Of a DNA stretch of 64,000 nucleotides, positions 1-9,145 are shown one piece after another (position 1 is the first letter of the stretch; the number at the start of each line of letters is the position of its first letter). The notes below the pieces were generated by a model, which saw only the letters and a list, made by a program, of their open reading frames with translations, ran no database searches and was not told the DNA's origin. Origin of the DNA: an uncultured bacterium (GTDB lineage Bacteria > Actinomycetota > Coriobacteriia > Coriobacteriales > Coriobacteriaceae); the NCBI GenBank assembly GCA_905215525.1, contig CAJMQJ010000008.1, positions 62,001-126,000 on the forward strand, read 5' to 3'. Made by a program: the position numbers and the translations under genes.

Positions 1-50
1 TGGAATAATCGGGCTCGCGGCGCTATTGCTTGCGCCGGGTAGGGAGCGTC

Positions 51-887
51 ATGAAAATCCTTAAGCGGATCAACAACAATACGGTTATCTGCGTAAACGC
101 CAAGGGCCGTGAACTCGTGGCAATTGGCCGCGGTATCGGGTTTCCCAATGGCCCCGATGAGGCCACACTCGATAAGATCGAGCGAACCTTCTACGGTGTC
201 GACTCGCGCTACCTAGCGCTGCTCGACGAGATCGATCCTCAGGTGATGGAGTTCTCCGCCCAGATTGCCGATATCGCTCGCTCCAACATCTCGCGCGAGC
301 TCTCGGCAAACCTTCCCTTTACCATGGCTGACCATATCGCCTTTGCCATCAAACGCTGCCGCGAGCATATGTTTGTGCAGATGCCGCTCTCCTATGATGT
401 GCAGCAGATGTACCCCATTGAGTACAAGATCGCCAAGTTCGCGATCGAGGGCATCAATCGCGGCTTCAACGTCAAGATGCCGCGGGGGGAGGCGAGCGGT
501 ATCGCGCTCTGTATCGTCAACAGCGTGGTCGCCTCGTCTTCAAAGGCCAAATCCAATACGGTGCGTAAGGACGAGGTGATGCTCGAGAGCTTCACCAAGA
601 TTATCGAATCCGAGCTGGGGGTTTGCGTGGACCGCGACGGCTTTGACTTTTGCCGTTATGCCACGCACGTGCGCTACCTGTTAGAACGCGTGCAGACAGG
701 AGAGCCCCTCAACACGGAGAACGGCGCGCTTTACGGACCGCTCTGCGAGCAGCATCCCGACGTGGCCGTGTGCGTCGACCGCATGGCCGCGCTTATCGAA
801 GAGCGCTTTGACGCCGGGCTCGCCGATGAAGAGAAGGTCTACCTGATGCTCCACGTCAATCGCGTCTGCGCGGGATCTAGGTCCTAA
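51..887 (+). CDS. BglG/LicT-family transcription antiterminator
   Basis: Product of 278 aa. Residues 1-55 match the CAT RNA-binding domain of BglG/SacY/LicT proteins (KILKRINNNTVICVN, then GRGIGFPN). Two PTS regulation domains follow, with conserved histidines visible around DHIAFAI and near HPDVAVCVDRM. Family members bind a hairpin in nascent mRNA and stop a terminator forming when the PTS sugar is present; phosphorylation of the PRD histidines by PTS proteins sets activity. I chose ATG 51 because AGGGAG lies 5-10 bases upstream; an in-frame TTG at 30 has no such site. The PTS gene at 1155, preceded by a terminator with an overlapping hairpin, is the obvious target. The sugar cannot be told from sequence. 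Confidence 0.9.
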   Translation: MKILKRINNNTVICVNAKGRELVAIGRGIGFPNGPDEATLDKIERTFYGVDSRYLALLDEIDPQVMEFSAQIADIARSNISRELSANLPFTMADHIAFAIKRCREHMFVQMPLSYDVQQMYPIEYKIAKFAIEGINRGFNVKMPRGEASGIALCIVNSVVASSSKAKSNTVRKDEVMLESFTKIIESELGVCVDRDGFDFCRYATHVRYLLERVQTGEPLNTENGALYGPLCEQHPDVAVCVDRMAALIEERFDAGLADEEKVYLMLHVNRVCAGSRS

Positions 888-973
888 TCGACCGCTCGCC
901 GCTGAAATTTGACCGTTGGCCGGTTTCGACTTTCGTAAAAGCAACTGTTGGATGTAGTTTCATAGTCACATAA

Positions 974-1051
974 GGTGTTATTCGAGAAGAGCCTCGAAGC
1001 ATGACGTAGACAGTTCCCTGTCCGCTTTGTGCTTTGGGGCTCTTCTGTTTT
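974..1051 (+). promoter_or_regulatory. Antiterminator target hairpin overlapping an intrinsic terminator (PTS leader)
   Basis: A short hairpin pairs TTCGAG (981-986) with CTCGAA (993-998). A larger hairpin pairs AGAAGAGCC (985-993) with GGCTCTTCT (1038-1046), extended by AAGC/GCTT, and is followed by GTTTTTG. The two structures share bases 985-998, so they exclude each other. This is the layout of BglG/LicT-controlled leaders: the antiterminator protein would stabilise the first hairpin and allow read-through into the PTS gene at 1155. The small hairpin resembles but does not closely match the classical RAT sequence. Confidence 0.65.
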
Positions 1052-1154
1052 TGTCTTCTTCTTGCTTTTCTCGATTTGCCTCGTGTCAGGCCTGCCGTAA
1101 TCGGTTCTTCGCGTGTGCGCAAACGGGAAGACAGAAAAGCAAGGGAGTTCAGCT

Positions 1155-2579
1155 ATGACTGACAATAAGAAAATCGCAGCGGACGTGCTCGAGGCCGTCG
1201 GTGGCAAGGAGAACGTGACGTTTGTTGCGCACTGTATGACGCGCCTGCGTTTTAACCTCAAAGATATCGATGCCCCCGATATCAAAGAAGTGAAGAAGAT
1301 TGGCGGTGTGTTGGGTGCTCAAATCTCCGGAGGGCAGTTCCAGGTAATCGTGGGCCAAAACGTGCCCAAGGTTTATGACGAGCTCTGCAAGATCGGCGGC
1401 TTTGCCAAGCAGGACGCCATCGACGAGAACCTTGATGCTCCTAAGCAGAAGCTCACACCTAAGGTTATTGGCAATAACATCCTCAACTACCTGTCAAGCT
1501 CCATGGTGCCTATGATCCCCGTCCTAATGTGTGCTGGCCTGTTCAAGACCGTAGCGGTGGTGCTGGGACCTACGATGGCGGGCGCGCTGTCCGACACAAG
1601 CGACCTTTATGTTCTGATGAACATGGTTTATGACGCAGCGTTCTATTTTATCCCCATCTACCTTGGCTATAATGCGGCTAAGAACATTGGCGTAACGCCT
1701 GTCCTCGGTGCCTTTATGGGCGGCATTCTTATCGACCCGACCATGATTCAGCTTGCGACCGATGGAGCTCAGTTCTCCGTTTATGGCATTCCCTGCGTCG
1801 CCGCAAACTACACAAAGACGGTCCTTCCCATTCTTCTGTCCGTGTGGGCGATGAGTTATATTGAGCGCTTCTTCCGCAAATATGTGCCAGACACCCTTTC
1901 AACGGTTTTCGCGCCTTTCCTTACCATGGTCGTCGCTGTTCCTGTGTCTCTCTGCGCTCTCGCCCCTGTTGGTTCATGGGCCGGTAATGCCCTCGCCGCC
2001 GGTTTTGAGTTCCTTGGTACTTCCGGTGGTATCGCCGCCATCCTCGGAGGAGGTATTCTGGCGGGTCTTTGGTGCCCAATGATTATTACCGGCATGCATG
2101 TGGCGGTTGCGATGATTGCCATCGCTAACTATATGACTGTGGGAACCGACAGCTTTGTTTTGGTTGCGACGGGCGTTAGCCTTTGGGCGACCTTCGGCTG
2201 CGAGGTGGCGACCTGGCTCAAGCTGTGCGATAAAGACGAGAAGAGCATGGCATTCGGCTATTTGGTCGCAAACATTGTCGGAGGCGTCGGCGAGCCTTTC
2301 ATCTACGGCATGATGCTGCGCTATCGCCGCGTGTTTGTCTGGAAGATTATCGGATCCTTTGTTGCCGGTGCGCTTGCAATCGCTCTCGGAGCCACGGTTT
2401 ATACTGCCGGCGCGGCATCTAACTTCTTGGAGTTCCTCGCGTTTGCGGGCGGCGGGACCCAGAATCTCATCAACTTTGGAATCGCTGCTGGTGCAGGCTT
2501 CCTTGTGAGCGCCTTGGGCACGTATTTCCTGGGCTTTACGGCGGATGAGCTCGAGAATGGTCCCGTTTCCGAGCGTTAA
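1155..2579 (+). CDS. PTS beta-glucoside-type transporter subunit EIIBC
   Basis: Product of 474 aa. The N-terminal ~90 residues are an EIIB domain with the phosphorylated cysteine in VAHCMTRLRF (about residue 28). The rest is a multi-span EIIC domain with GEPFIYG near residue 385. It imports and phosphorylates a sugar, probably a beta-glucoside or related disaccharide. The usual C-terminal EIIA domain of BglF/BglP-type proteins (~620 aa) is absent, so a separate EIIA must donate phosphate. ATG 1155 has AGGGAG upstream; the in-frame extension to 1113 lacks a site. The gene sits behind the antitermination leader and heads a run with the ceramidase-like and AEC genes. Confidence 0.9.
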   Translation: MTDNKKIAADVLEAVGGKENVTFVAHCMTRLRFNLKDIDAPDIKEVKKIGGVLGAQISGGQFQVIVGQNVPKVYDELCKIGGFAKQDAIDENLDAPKQKLTPKVIGNNILNYLSSSMVPMIPVLMCAGLFKTVAVVLGPTMAGALSDTSDLYVLMNMVYDAAFYFIPIYLGYNAAKNIGVTPVLGAFMGGILIDPTMIQLATDGAQFSVYGIPCVAANYTKTVLPILLSVWAMSYIERFFRKYVPDTLSTVFAPFLTMVVAVPVSLCALAPVGSWAGNALAAGFEFLGTSGGIAAILGGGILAGLWCPMIITGMHVAVAMIAIANYMTVGTDSFVLVATGVSLWATFGCEVATWLKLCDKDEKSMAFGYLVANIVGGVGEPFIYGMMLRYRRVFVWKIIGSFVAGALAIALGATVYTAGAASNFLEFLAFAGGGTQNLINFGIAAGAGFLVSALGTYFLGFTADELENGPVSER

Positions 2580-2613
2580 GTTTTCTACGGCCTGCGTGTG
2601 GCAGGACGCATTG

Positions 2614-2645
2614 GAAGGGCGTCCATGACGCCCTTCTCTTTTTGT
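2614..2645 (+). terminator. Intrinsic terminator after the PTS gene
   Basis: The stem GAAGGGCGT/ACGCCCTTC with a short CCATG-type loop is followed by TCTTTTTG. It ends the EIIBC transcript, although read-through into the gene at 2698 is possible because no clear promoter is visible between them. Confidence 0.7.
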
Positions 2646-2697
2646 ATTTCTATTTCCGATGTTTGGGCGGCGTGTGCCGCGAAGAGTTGGAGTTGGA

Positions 2698-3909
2698 ATG
2701 AACATAGAGTTTGGAATCTCGAAGATTGACGTAACACCCCAGTCTCCTTGCCGCATGGGCGGCTACAACAGAAAAGGTGCCTGGACGGATGTTCTTGATC
2801 CTATTGAGGTCAACGCTAGCGCTGTCTGTGTTGATCTTGTCCCGTTTATTCTTATCGAGCTCGATTCAATAATGGTGTCGAAAGATTTTTCCCTTTCGGT
2901 CAAGAACGCCGTATCGTCAAAAACGGGCATCGATTCGAGCAATATCGTCGTCGCATGCATTCATACCCATTCTGCACCATGCTATTTTAAGCTTGCCTAC
3001 GAGGACACGTTACCTGAAACCGAATTGACGAGTGATTTGATTGGCTTGGCTACCGAGGCGGCGGTATCTGCATGGGCGTCCAGGTCGAAGGCGACCGTAT
3101 CGATGGAGATGTTAGGCATCGAGGGACTGTACGGGAATCGAAATGTTCAGGGCGGTCCGGCCGATAAACAGGTAAGTATTTTCTCGTTTGAGGACGCTCA
3201 AGGCGGTCGCCCAATTGGAAAAATGCTGTTCATGTCCGCTCATCCTACCATCCTTAATGGGAAAAGCGCCGTCCTCTCTGCTGATTTGATTGGGCATGTC
3301 AGGCGGCGTTTGGAGAGGAAATATGGCTGTCCTGTACTTTGCGTCAACGGAACGTGCGGGGATGTGTCGACGCGTTTCTATCGGCAAGGGGAGGGAGTTG
3401 CCGAACTCGAGCGTACGGCTAACGAACTTTGCGCTCAAATTGAATCCAAGCGTGAGCGCGCGGCACTCAGAGTTGATACTCCGCGTTGGGGCTCTATCAG
3501 CATGAAGAGTGTCTACGATGCAAAAACAGATCCGGATTGGATCGAGATGACCAATCGGATAGAGGCTATGGATGCGAGCCCGATGCGAGACTTTCTCCTT
3601 AAGCGGCAACAGCTTAAGCTCTCGATGGGGAAAATCGAGCTTGAGCTTCCGAGCCAGTTTGCGGTAATTGGTAACTGCATTTTTATCACGATGCCATGCG
3701 ATACGTGTAGCACATTAGGCTTGGATTTTAAGAGGGCGTTTAGCCAATACAACGTCTTTGTTATCGGCTATGCGAACACGTACTGCAACTACCTTGTGCC
3801 TCAGGAAGACTACGGCAAGTATTTTGAAACCTACAACTCGCGAACGCCGCGCGGGGTTGCCGAGGCGTTCGTTGCGCGAATCATTCAGGCGGTCGGTGCC
3901 GCGCTATAG
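2698..3909 (+). CDS. Neutral/alkaline ceramidase N-terminal-domain-like protein
   Basis: Product of 403 aa beginning GISKIDVTPQSP, the typical start of the neutral/alkaline non-lysosomal ceramidase fold. ACIHTHSAPC (near residue 93), MSAHPTILNG and NGTCGDVSTRF match the metal- and substrate-binding segments of that family. Characterised ceramidases are ~650-700 aa; this protein has only the N-terminal catalytic-type domain and no signal peptide, so it is probably a cytoplasmic hydrolase or amidase of unknown substrate. Its position between a PTS gene and an AEC transporter suggests a role in processing an imported compound, which is inference. ATG 2698 is preceded by GGAGTTGG; A+T-richer codons differ from the housekeeping genes further on. 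Confidence 0.7.
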   Translation: MNIEFGISKIDVTPQSPCRMGGYNRKGAWTDVLDPIEVNASAVCVDLVPFILIELDSIMVSKDFSLSVKNAVSSKTGIDSSNIVVACIHTHSAPCYFKLAYEDTLPETELTSDLIGLATEAAVSAWASRSKATVSMEMLGIEGLYGNRNVQGGPADKQVSIFSFEDAQGGRPIGKMLFMSAHPTILNGKSAVLSADLIGHVRRRLERKYGCPVLCVNGTCGDVSTRFYRQGEGVAELERTANELCAQIESKRERAALRVDTPRWGSISMKSVYDAKTDPDWIEMTNRIEAMDASPMRDFLLKRQQLKLSMGKIELELPSQFAVIGNCIFITMPCDTCSTLGLDFKRAFSQYNVFVIGYANTYCNYLVPQEDYGKYFETYNSRTPRGVAEAFVARIIQAVGAAL

Positions 3910-3967
3910 CAGGCGCTATAGACCATCGTGGTAGATGAACCGGTCAGGATTATACGGAGCATGTATT

Positions 3968-4876
3968 GTGTCAATCATTGAACCTCTCATCCAACAAGTC
4001 CTTATCATGTTTTTGCTCATGGGAATGGGCTACGCTCTAAACCGCTTGGGCATATTGAGCGAGCAGGCTGCAATAGAATTCGGAAAGTTGCTCATCAACC
4101 TTGTGATTCCCGCAATCATTCTCAAATCATTTTGGATTGAGTATTCGTTTCAGAGGATGTATGAGTTGGGAATGACCTTAATGCTGTCGGCGGCGATGTT
4201 GTTGCTCGCTTGCGTTGTTGCCCGCCTGTTGTTCAGGGGCCGTCCCATCGACATTTTTGCTGCGGCATTCTCGAATGCTGGATTTGTGGGAATACCCCTT
4301 GTTGAAGCGGCGCTTGGAAAAGATGCCGTGTTTTTCATCACGTGCATGATCGCTCTTCTCAATGCCATGCAATGGACATACGGGCAGTATCTGCTGTCGG
4401 GGTCTAAAAAATGTATGAGTCCTAAAGCGATCCTGACAAGTCCAATGGTCATGGCTTTATTGGGCGGTTTCTTGATTTTTATCCTTCGTGTCCCAACGGT
4501 CCCTCTGGCACAGTCAGTGCTTTCGTATATCTCGGGGCTCAACACTCCGCTAGCAATGATGACTCTCGGTATCTATCTTGCCCAGTCTGATTTGATGGCG
4601 CTCCTGAGGGCGAAAAGCTTGTTTGCCGTCTCATCGGTCAGGCTGCTTGTCATTCCGATTCTTTCGCTCCTGTTCCTATGTCTCTTTCCATGTGATAGGT
4701 CAATTAAGATGGCGCTGCTGATTGCGGCTGCGACCCCCACCGGCGCGAATGTAGCTATCTTTGCCCAGCAGCATAATAAGGACTATCGATATGCATGTGG
4801 AACAGTCTGTGTTACCACCCTTCTGTCTATGTTCACTATGCCAGCGATAGTGTCCTTGTCTCAGCTAGTGTTCTAG
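3968..4876 (+). CDS. AEC-family (auxin efflux carrier-like) transporter
   Basis: Integral membrane protein of 302 aa with about ten hydrophobic segments. PLIQQVLIMFLLMGMGYALN at the N-terminus and AFSNAGFVGIPL near residue 100 are typical of AEC permeases, which move organic acids such as malate or malonate. I prefer the GTG at 3968, with GGAG eight bases upstream; an in-frame ATG at 3935 would add 11 polar residues before the first membrane segment and has no good ribosome site. It follows the ceramidase-like gene by 58 bases and is probably co-transcribed. The substrate is unknown. Confidence 0.8.
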   Translation: MSIIEPLIQQVLIMFLLMGMGYALNRLGILSEQAAIEFGKLLINLVIPAIILKSFWIEYSFQRMYELGMTLMLSAAMLLLACVVARLLFRGRPIDIFAAAFSNAGFVGIPLVEAALGKDAVFFITCMIALLNAMQWTYGQYLLSGSKKCMSPKAILTSPMVMALLGGFLIFILRVPTVPLAQSVLSYISGLNTPLAMMTLGIYLAQSDLMALLRAKSLFAVSSVRLLVIPILSLLFLCLFPCDRSIKMALLIAAATPTGANVAIFAQQHNKDYRYACGTVCVTTLLSMFTMPAIVSLSQLVF

Positions 4877-5058
4877 GCGCTATGCCACGCACCTGCGGAT
4901 GAACGCTTCGTGGCGGTCGATTATGGCCGGGCCCAACAATCCGGACCGCCGTCGATCGTGCTGGCAACAGATGCCATCAACTCATCAAGGGGGCTTGCTA
5001 TCATTGGTGCACTAGCTTGATGCTAAACTGAATTAATGATTGCGAGGTGGTTTACGTG

Positions 5059-5328
5059 ATGTACCCGTATATGACATTCGAAGATGGTACCGAGGTCATT
5101 CATTCTGACCTGATCACAGATGGCGATATCGAAAAGGTCATCGTGCATTTTGAACGACCGACGGCAGAGGGTTTCGACTCCGCTCGTTGCGAGCTGCCTT
5201 CTTACAATTGGACCATGTGGGAGGGGCGTTTTACCGACGAGGAGAAGCGAGGTTTTGAGACTTTTCTGAGCAATAACGCCCATCTGCTGTATCGCTACGC
5301 CGCAAACGGAGGAGCTAAAGTTGCCTAG
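5059..5328 (+). CDS. Small protein preceding a DUF4160 gene
   Basis: Acidic 89-aa protein with no membrane segment. I do not recognise a catalytic motif. By size and position it resembles the DUF2442-type partners usually encoded next to DUF4160 proteins, sometimes discussed as toxin-antitoxin-like pairs without firm proof. ATG 5059 follows GAGGTGG by eight bases; an in-frame GTG at 5047 lies inside that site. The stop overlaps the next start by eight bases, so the two are translationally coupled. Confidence 0.65.
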   Translation: MYPYMTFEDGTEVIHSDLITDGDIEKVIVHFERPTAEGFDSARCELPSYNWTMWEGRFTDEEKRGFETFLSNNAHLLYRYAANGGAKVA

Positions 5329-5599
5329 CCTTTTTCTTATTGGCGGCTATCGGGTCTTCTTTTGGTCCAATGAAGCGGGCGAGCCAATCCATGTCCATGT
5401 TTGCAAGGGGGCGCCTTCAGATAACTCGGCCAAAATCTGGCTGACTCGAAGAGGTGGCTGCATTGTCGCTAATAACAAAGCGAAGATCCCCCGGAGCACG
5501 CTTGATGACCTCTGTGAAATCATCGCCGCTCAGCATGAATTGATTTGCTCTAAATGGAAGGCATTTTTCCTTGTGGACGAGATCTCGTTCTACTGCTAA
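5321..5599 (+). CDS. DUF4160 domain-containing protein
   Basis: Product of 92 aa. The segment RVFFWSNEAGEPIHVHVCKG, followed by AKIWL, is characteristic of DUF4160, a small domain of unknown biochemical function often paired with DUF2442. Translation must start at TTG 5321: GGAGGAG lies at 5308-5314 and the reading frame has no earlier sensible start. It overlaps the upstream gene by eight bases. A toxin-antitoxin role is possible but nothing in the sequence proves it. Confidence 0.75.
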   Translation: MPSLFLIGGYRVFFWSNEAGEPIHVHVCKGAPSDNSAKIWLTRRGGCIVANNKAKIPRSTLDDLCEIIAAQHELICSKWKAFFLVDEISFYC

Positions 5600-5652
5600 A
5601 CGCCATTCTGACTTCTCTTTTCAATTTTTATCATGAGTCTGCCCCACCAGCG

Positions 5653-5681
5653 CTGATTGAACTTGACAGTACAATGGAGGC
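5653..5681 (+). promoter_or_regulatory. Possible sigma-70-type promoter for nadE
   Basis: A TTGACA-like hexamer lies near 5665 about 17 bases before a weak TTTATC, and an alternative -10, TACAAT, overlaps it. Either could drive nadE at 5733. The assignment is uncertain because the two candidates are mutually exclusive. Confidence 0.3.
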
Positions 5682-5732
5682 GGACTTTATCGCCGCCGCT
5701 CGTTGCGGCTAAACGGATGTGTTGGAGCTCGC

Positions 5733-7721
5733 ATGAACGATTTTCTAAACGGTCAAGTTAAGAACGATGGCTTTTTGCGTGTGGCGGCGGCGTCGCCGCA
5801 GATTCGCGTTGCCGATGTCGAGGGCAATGCCGAGGTTGTGCTGGCGGCTGTTCGCGATGCTGCCGAGCGCGGCGTTCGTGCGCTGGTACTGCCCGAGCTT
5901 AACCTGTGCGGCTATACCGCGGCTGATCTGTTCCATAACCGCACGCTACTGCATGCCTGCGAGGCCGCACTGGCACATATTCTCGATGAAACCCGCGAGC
6001 TGCCGATTGTCTTTACCATTGGTCTTCCCGTTGCGGTTGCCGAGAATATCTACAACTGCGCCGCCGTGTGCTGCGCGGGCGAGCTTTTGGGCCTCACGGC
6101 CAAGAAGCATCTGCCCAACTATGGCGAGTTCTACGAGCGCCGCTGGTTTGCTCCGGCGCCCGCAGATCCTGTATGGGTCGAGTTTGCCGGTCAGGGTCCG
6201 GTTCCGCTGGGTTCGGGGCTTGTCTACCGCTGCTGTGATGAGGGCGCCGAGGACCTGGTGCTGGGCGTTGAGGTCTGTGAGGACCTGTGGGTGCCGGCGC
6301 CCCCTTCGACCGAGATGGCGCTTGCCGGTGCGACGGTGATTCTCAACTCGTCGGCTTCGGACGAAATCATCGGTAAGGCTGACTACCGCCGCAGCCTCAT
6401 ATCCAACCAGAGCGCGCGCCTGTACGGTGCCTATGCCTACGCGGATGCGAGTGAGGGCGAGTCCACGACCGACATGGTCTTTGCGGGCGAGAACCTCGTC
6501 TACGAAAACGGCTCCAAGCTCGCCGCGACCAAACTGCTTACCTGTGATATGGCCATCGCCGACGTTGACCTTGACCGCCTGGTTGCCGAGCGCCGTCGCT
6601 CGACGACGTGGACGCGCGCGGACGATGCGCCGGAGGCCACGACCGTTGAGTTCTCTTTTGAGGGCGTGCTGACAGACGAACCTGTCCTGCGCGATGCACT
6701 CGGCATCGACCGCGTCTTCCCCCGCGCGCCCTTTGTGCCGGCCGACCATGGTGACCTGGCCGAGCGTTGCGAGACCATCCTCGACCTGCAGACCGCCGGC
6801 CTCAAGACCCGCCTGGCCCATACGGGCACCAAGGCTGCAGTCATCGGCCTTTCGGGCGGCCTCGATTCCACGCTGGCGCTCCTCGTGACCGTGCGTGCGT
6901 TCGACGCCTTGGGCCTACCGCGCACCGGTATCACGGCCGTGTCCATGCCCGGCTTTGGCACGACGCATCGCACTAAGTCGAATGCCGAGTCGCTCGCTCG
7001 CGACCTAGGCGTGAGCTTCCGCGAAGTCTCGATCCATGCAGCCGTGGAGCAGCATTTTAAGGACATCGAGCACGATCCGACCGTCCAGGACGTGACCTAC
7101 GAGAACAGCCAGGCACGCGAGCGCACGCAGATTCTCATGGATTTGGCCAACCAAGCCGGCGGCTTTGTCATCGGCACGGGCGATCTCAGTGAGCTGGCGC
7201 TTGGCTGGGCCACGTACAACGGTGACCACATGAGTATGTATGCCGTCAATGCGAGCGTTCCCAAGACGCTCGTACGCCATCTGGTGCGCTATGCGGCCGA
7301 TGTCTTTGGCGGGCGCATTGCCGAGGTCTTGCTCGATATCCTCGATACGCCGGTGTCCCCCGAGCTTCTGCCGCCCACGGGCGACGGCGAGATTGCGCAG
7401 AAGACCGAGGATTTGGTGGGCCCGTACGAGCTGCACGACTACTTCCTCTACTACCTGCTGCGTTTTGGCTTTGAGCCTGGCAAGATCTACCGCATGGCGC
7501 TCAAGAGCTTCGAGGGCGTCTACGACGCCAAGACCGTCCACACGTGGCTACGTACGTTCTACCGTCGCTTCTTTGCCCAGCAGTTTAAGCGCAGCTGCCT
7601 GCCCGATGGTCCCAAGGTGGGCTCGGTGACGCTCAGCCCGCGCGGCGATTGGCGTATGCCGAGTGACGCTAGCTCGCGTCTGTGGCTTGCGCAGATCGAC
7701 GCGCTCAATCCAGTTGACTAA
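5733..7721 (+). CDS. nadE: Glutamine-dependent NAD+ synthetase
   Basis: Product of 662 aa, the usual two-domain length. The N-terminal nitrilase-type glutaminase domain carries the Glu-Lys-Cys triad in LPELNLCGY (E55), LTAKKHLPNYGEF (K124/125) and GVEVCEDLW (C182). The C-terminal synthetase domain has the ATP-binding loop GLSGGLDSTLAL near residue 375, then GTGDLSELALGW. It amidates nicotinate adenine dinucleotide to NAD+ using ammonia channelled from glutamine. ATG 5733 is preceded by TTGGAG. It appears to be a single-gene unit. Confidence 0.95.
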   Translation: MNDFLNGQVKNDGFLRVAAASPQIRVADVEGNAEVVLAAVRDAAERGVRALVLPELNLCGYTAADLFHNRTLLHACEAALAHILDETRELPIVFTIGLPVAVAENIYNCAAVCCAGELLGLTAKKHLPNYGEFYERRWFAPAPADPVWVEFAGQGPVPLGSGLVYRCCDEGAEDLVLGVEVCEDLWVPAPPSTEMALAGATVILNSSASDEIIGKADYRRSLISNQSARLYGAYAYADASEGESTTDMVFAGENLVYENGSKLAATKLLTCDMAIADVDLDRLVAERRRSTTWTRADDAPEATTVEFSFEGVLTDEPVLRDALGIDRVFPRAPFVPADHGDLAERCETILDLQTAGLKTRLAHTGTKAAVIGLSGGLDSTLALLVTVRAFDALGLPRTGITAVSMPGFGTTHRTKSNAESLARDLGVSFREVSIHAAVEQHFKDIEHDPTVQDVTYENSQARERTQILMDLANQAGGFVIGTGDLSELALGWATYNGDHMSMYAVNASVPKTLVRHLVRYAADVFGGRIAEVLLDILDTPVSPELLPPTGDGEIAQKTEDLVGPYELHDYFLYYLLRFGFEPGKIYRMALKSFEGVYDAKTVHTWLRTFYRRFFAQQFKRSCLPDGPKVGSVTLSPRGDWRMPSDASSRLWLAQIDALNPVD

Positions 7722-7788
7722 GGTTGGCTAAATTGAACCAATACGGGGGTTGCAAGCGTTACACTTTTGCAATCTGATGGCCCGTATC

Positions 7789-7820
7789 GCGCGGCGCTCT
7801 TGTCGGAGCGCCGCGTTTTT
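7789..7820 (+). terminator. Intrinsic terminator or leader attenuator between nadE and the aminotransferase
   Basis: GCGGCGCTC (7791-7799) pairs with GAGCGCCGC (7806-7814), followed by GTTTTT. It ends only 20 bases before the aminotransferase start at 7840. It could end nadE transcription or attenuate the next gene if that gene's promoter lies upstream (a TACACT -10-like hexamer is at 7760). Confidence 0.7.
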
Positions 7821-7839
7821 CATATCGAAAGGTGGCACC

Positions 7840-9003
7840 ATGCAGGCATCGCAGCGTCTCGACCGCTTTGGCGCGGAGGTCTTCGCCTCGCTCAACAACA
7901 AACTGCTTGCGCTGAAGGCTCAGGGCAAGACCATTTACAACATGAGCGTGGGCACGCCCGACTTTAAGCCGTACGACCACGTGGTCGAGGCGCTCACGCA
8001 AGCGGCCCAGGACCCCGAGATGTGGAAATATGCCCTGCGCGACCTGCCCGAACTCAAGCAAGCCGTGTGCGATTACTACGAGCGTCGCTTTGGCGTTTCG
8101 GGCATTACGCCGTCTATGGTGCAGTCGTGCAACGGCACGCAGGAGGGCGTTGGCCATTTGGGCCTTGCCCTGCTCGATCCGGGTGACACCATTCTGGTTC
8201 CCGATCCGTGCTACCCGGTCTTTGAGGCAGGTGCCAAGATCGCCGATGCCAAGCTCGAGTACTATCCGCTGGTGGCGGAGCACAATTACCTGCCCTATGT
8301 GGCGGGTATCGATCCCGAGGTGGCCGATCGTGCCAAGTACATGATTGTGTCGCTGCCCGCCAACCCGGTGGGCTCGGTGGGCACGCCCGAGGTCTACGAG
8401 GAGATCATCGCTTTCGCCCGCGAGCACGACCTGCTCATCGTTCACGACAACGCATACTCCGACATCGTGTTCGACGGCGAGCCGGGCGGCAGCTTCTTGC
8501 AGTATCCCGGCGCGCTCGAGGTGGGCGTTGAGTTCTTCTCGCTCTCCAAGTCGTTTAACGTCACCGGTGCGCGTATCGGCTTTTTGGTCGGTCGCGAGGA
8601 TGTGGTCTCGGCCTTTGCCAAGCTGCGCGGCCAGATCGACTTTGGTATGTTCTTCCCGATCCAGAAGGCTGCTATCGCCTGCCTGAACGGTCCGCGCGAT
8701 GAGGTCGAGGCGCAGCGTCTGAAGTACCAGGAGCGCCGCGATGCCCTGTGCGACGGTCTTGAGGGCCTGGGCTGGGAGCGTCCCAACGCGCATGGCTCTA
8801 TGTTTGTGTGGGCCAAGCTTCCCGGTGGTCGCACCGATTCCATGGCGTTTTGCGAGGAGCTCATGGAGAAGGCCGGCGTTGTGGTGACGCCGGGCGCGAG
8901 CTTTGGTCCTTCGGGCGAGGGGCACGTGCGCATGGCGCTGGTCCTGCCGCCCGATCAGATTGCTTTGGCTGTCGAGGCCATCCGCGAGGCGGGTCTGTAT
9001 TAG
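7840..9003 (+). CDS. Class I/II pyridoxal-phosphate aminotransferase
   Basis: Fold-type I aminotransferase of 387 aa. The PLP lysine is in SLSKSFNVTGARIGF (about residue 238); SVGTPDF, CNGTQEG and VHDNAYSD are conserved cofactor-binding segments. It resembles LL-diaminopimelate and N-acetyl-diaminopimelate aminotransferases (DapL/PatA group), and one such enzyme is needed with the DapH-type lysine route encoded at 12.8-16.6 kb. Substrate assignment in this family is unreliable by eye, so a broad amino-acid aminotransferase is equally possible. ATG 7840 follows GAAAGGTGG; an in-frame extension to 7750 would run through the terminator hairpin. Confidence 0.85.
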   Translation: MQASQRLDRFGAEVFASLNNKLLALKAQGKTIYNMSVGTPDFKPYDHVVEALTQAAQDPEMWKYALRDLPELKQAVCDYYERRFGVSGITPSMVQSCNGTQEGVGHLGLALLDPGDTILVPDPCYPVFEAGAKIADAKLEYYPLVAEHNYLPYVAGIDPEVADRAKYMIVSLPANPVGSVGTPEVYEEIIAFAREHDLLIVHDNAYSDIVFDGEPGGSFLQYPGALEVGVEFFSLSKSFNVTGARIGFLVGREDVVSAFAKLRGQIDFGMFFPIQKAAIACLNGPRDEVEAQRLKYQERRDALCDGLEGLGWERPNAHGSMFVWAKLPGGRTDSMAFCEELMEKAGVVVTPGASFGPSGEGHVRMALVLPPDQIALAVEAIREAGLY

Positions 9004-9077
9004 AAACCTGTTTCGACTCGTCAATAGCTCGAAACCGATTTCGTACAGTTATTTTACGAATCCTGCAAACAATTTCG

Positions 9078-9116
9078 GTAAACGGTCGATTTTTGGCTGC
9101 GAATAGGAGCATAATC
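9078..9116 (+). promoter_or_regulatory. ldh promoter region with RAACGGT-type box
   Basis: GTAAACGGT at 9078-9086 lies 32 bases before a -10-like CATAAT (9110-9115). The box matches those found in pairs upstream of both arcA genes. Promoter and box assignments are by eye. Confidence 0.35.
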
Positions 9117-9145
9117 AAAGTCCCGATTGGATGTATTGGGATTAC

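Noticed and set aside
4877..5058. tRNA-like or small RNA gene in the gap before the DUF4160 pair
   Set aside because: A GGCGGTC/GACCGCC hairpin is present near 4912-4953, but there is no cloverleaf and no U-run.
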